Positions 61,396 through 62,668 of a stretch of DNA of 62,668 nucleotides are shown here, one piece after another. The notes beneath the pieces were generated by a model. It searched no databases. It was not told the DNA's origin and saw only the letters and a program-made list of their open reading frames with translations. Numbering within the stretch: position 1 is the first letter of the stretch; every line of letters starts with the position of its first letter. Source of the stretch: Ligilactobacillus ceti DSM 22408 (lineage in GTDB: Bacteria > Bacillota > Bacilli > Lactobacillales > Lactobacillaceae); NCBI RefSeq assembly GCF_000423245.1, contig NZ_AUHP01000014.1:1-62668 (forward strand), written 5' to 3'. The position numbers and the translations under genes were made by a program.

Positions 61396-62668
61396 TTAGC
61401 TAAATTTTCTTCTTGTGAAAATTAACATCATTGCCCCAATCATGCTTACCAAAATTCCCATTAAACTAGCAACACTTCCTTGGTCACCTGTGGCAGGTAA
61501 TTTAGGTTGTGCAGGTTTTTCTGGTTCACCTGGTGTTTTGACAGTACTTGGTGTTTCCGGTGTACGTTCACCAGTTGGTGTTTCACCGATTACTTTTACA
61601 GTATTAACAACTGTGTTTACTTTTTGATCTAAATCACTTTGTTTTACAACATAAGGTGTCTTAGCTTTATAAACATAGCTTTGTCCTGGGTGGAGAGCTT
61701 GTTTCATTTGAGCTAAGTCAACTACAACATTCTTCATACCTAATTTAGCATCGTTGATAATCACTTTATTAAGTGTCACGTTACCTGTATTCGTAATCTT
61801 GAATTCATAGTAAACTTTGTCGCCAGACTTATGGTATTTATGATCTGAGTAAACTTTAGAACCATCAGCACTTGTAATCTTAGTTACAGATTTAACAACT
61901 GTTAAACTTGGTTGTTGTTCTGTTGGTGTATCTGTTTTACCTGGTTCTTCAGGTGTATCTCCACCTGGAGTTGTACCGATTGCTTTCACAACATTTGTAA
62001 CTTTACCAGCATCAATATCTGCTTGAGTTACAACGTGTGGAGCTTGAAGGTCATATGTTGCTGATTGACCTGGTGCAATCTTGATATTATCAATTACTAA
62101 ATCCTTAACATTCAATAAATCATCATTAACTGTTAATTTTGTGATTGTTACATTACCTGTATTCTTCACTGTGAATTGATAGTAAACTTTATCACCTACG
62201 GCATGAATCTTACCAGCTTTTTTGCCTGTATATTCTTTATCAGCTTTATCAGTAATCTTACGAACTGATTTTGTGACATCCATCTTAGGTTCACTGTCTG
62301 TTGGTGTATCTGTTTTACCTGGTTTTTCTGGAATATCTCCACCTGGTGTCTTACCTGAGACTTTAACTGTGTTAACTAAGTTATCTTTACTATCTAAATC
62401 TGCTTGTGTCACAATATATGGCACTGTGAATTCATGCGTATAAGACCCACCTGGTAAAATATTCAAGTTTTCCAGTTTTAAATCTGTGATCTTTAATTTT
62501 TCATCATTGATTGTTAAACCTGTAATTGTTTGGTTACCTGTATTCTTGATTGTTACTTCATAGTAAACTTTATCGCCTACGGCGTGTAATTTACCGGCTT
62601 CTTTACCTGTATATTCTTTATCAGCTTTATCAGTAATCTTAGTTACAGCTTTTGTGACATCCATTGAT
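61396..62668 (-). CDS. LPXTG-anchored surface protein, C-terminal part (5' truncated by window edge)
   Basis: The frame is open to the right edge, so the true start lies outside. The visible 423 residues hold three tandem domains of about 126 aa, each with a KVYYxxTxxNTGNxTxxxxxxND core of the DUF11/DUF7507 type. Repeats 1 and 2 are nearly identical at the start (DKADKEYTGK). A Pro-rich spacer follows, then the sortase motif LPATG about 30 residues from the end, a hydrophobic helix and the RRKFS tail. It is a wall-anchored stalk protein, likely for adhesion; ligand unknown. Confidence 0.92.
   Translation of the reverse strand, partial: SMDVTKAVTKITDKADKEYTGKEAGKLHAVGDKVYYEVTIKNTGNQTITGLTINDEKLKITDLKLENLNILPGGSYTHEFTVPYIVTQADLDSKDNLVNTVKVSGKTPGGDIPEKPGKTDTPTDSEPKMDVTKSVRKITDKADKEYTGKKAGKIHAVGDKVYYQFTVKNTGNVTITKLTVNDDLLNVKDLVIDNIKIAPGQSATYDLQAPHVVTQADIDAGKVTNVVKAIGTTPGGDTPEEPGKTDTPTEQQPSLTVVKSVTKITSADGSKVYSDHKYHKSGDKVYYEFKITNTGNVTLNKVIINDAKLGMKNVVVDLAQMKQALHPGQSYVYKAKTPYVVKQSDLDQKVNTVVNTVKVIGETPTGERTPETPSTVKTPGEPEKPAQPKLPATGDQGSVASLMGILVSMIGAMMLIFTRRKFS

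Overview
The window is chromosomal DNA of a low-GC Gram-positive coccus or rod of the order Lactobacillales. The visible start of 16S rRNA, the gene families (CamS, CbpA, LPXTG surface protein, agmatine deiminase cluster, ECF module) and the Shine-Dalgarno sites fit an Enterococcaceae-like lineage. I cannot name the species from the sequence alone. Nearly all genes lie on the minus strand; only uppP, a DUF389 protein, cbpA and a nuclease-helicase lie on the plus strand. I see no prophage, transposase or CRISPR array.

Layout: 1-650 holds the 5' end of a 16S gene leaving the window to the left, with two tandem rRNA promoters. 660-5230 is an operon of an L,D-transpeptidase, a CydDC-like exporter pair and a DUF454 protein. 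5296-13075 is an agmatine deiminase (putrescine-forming) cluster: aguA, an NhaC-type antiporter, putrescine carbamoyltransferase, carbamate kinase and an APC exchanger. An RpiR regulator lies upstream, and between the two is a region rich in GTTAC half-sites with a cre-like site. 13137-16757 has an amino acid permease, tRNA-Gln and tRNA-Tyr, and a POT peptide transporter.

16815-26670 is the conserved operon pcrA-ligA-camS-gatCAB-dagK. 26700-30140 is a purine salvage block: a guanine-class riboswitch controls xpt-pbuX, followed by a degenerate purK-like gene. 30192-37764 carries an autolysin, an ECF S component, three small regulators or stress proteins, uppP, cfa and topB. 37800-43860 has a DUF389 protein, then ecfA1-ecfA2-ecfT-truA-rplM-rpsI. 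43960-50130 has cbpA, the operon acpS-alr-(acidic small protein)-mazF, cshA and murF.

50209-52796 is lemA-htpX plus an unknown gene, preceded by a densely structured leader RNA that ends in an intrinsic terminator. 52806-58595 has a PARG-like/DHFR-like gene pair, a purine permease, a nuclease-helicase without the usual Fe-S cysteines, and rpmE2. 58596-62668 has rho-murA (the MurA copy has Asp in place of the catalytic Cys) and the 3' end of a repeat-rich LPXTG surface protein.

The observations most worth a second look are the lemA leader RNA (52550-52761), the GTTAC operator field in front of the agmatine operon, the Fe-S-less helicase, the Cys-to-Asp MurA, the non-RHH partner of MazF, and the degenerate PurK homologue beside a purine riboswitch operon. 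These are readings from sequence alone; no database search was run.
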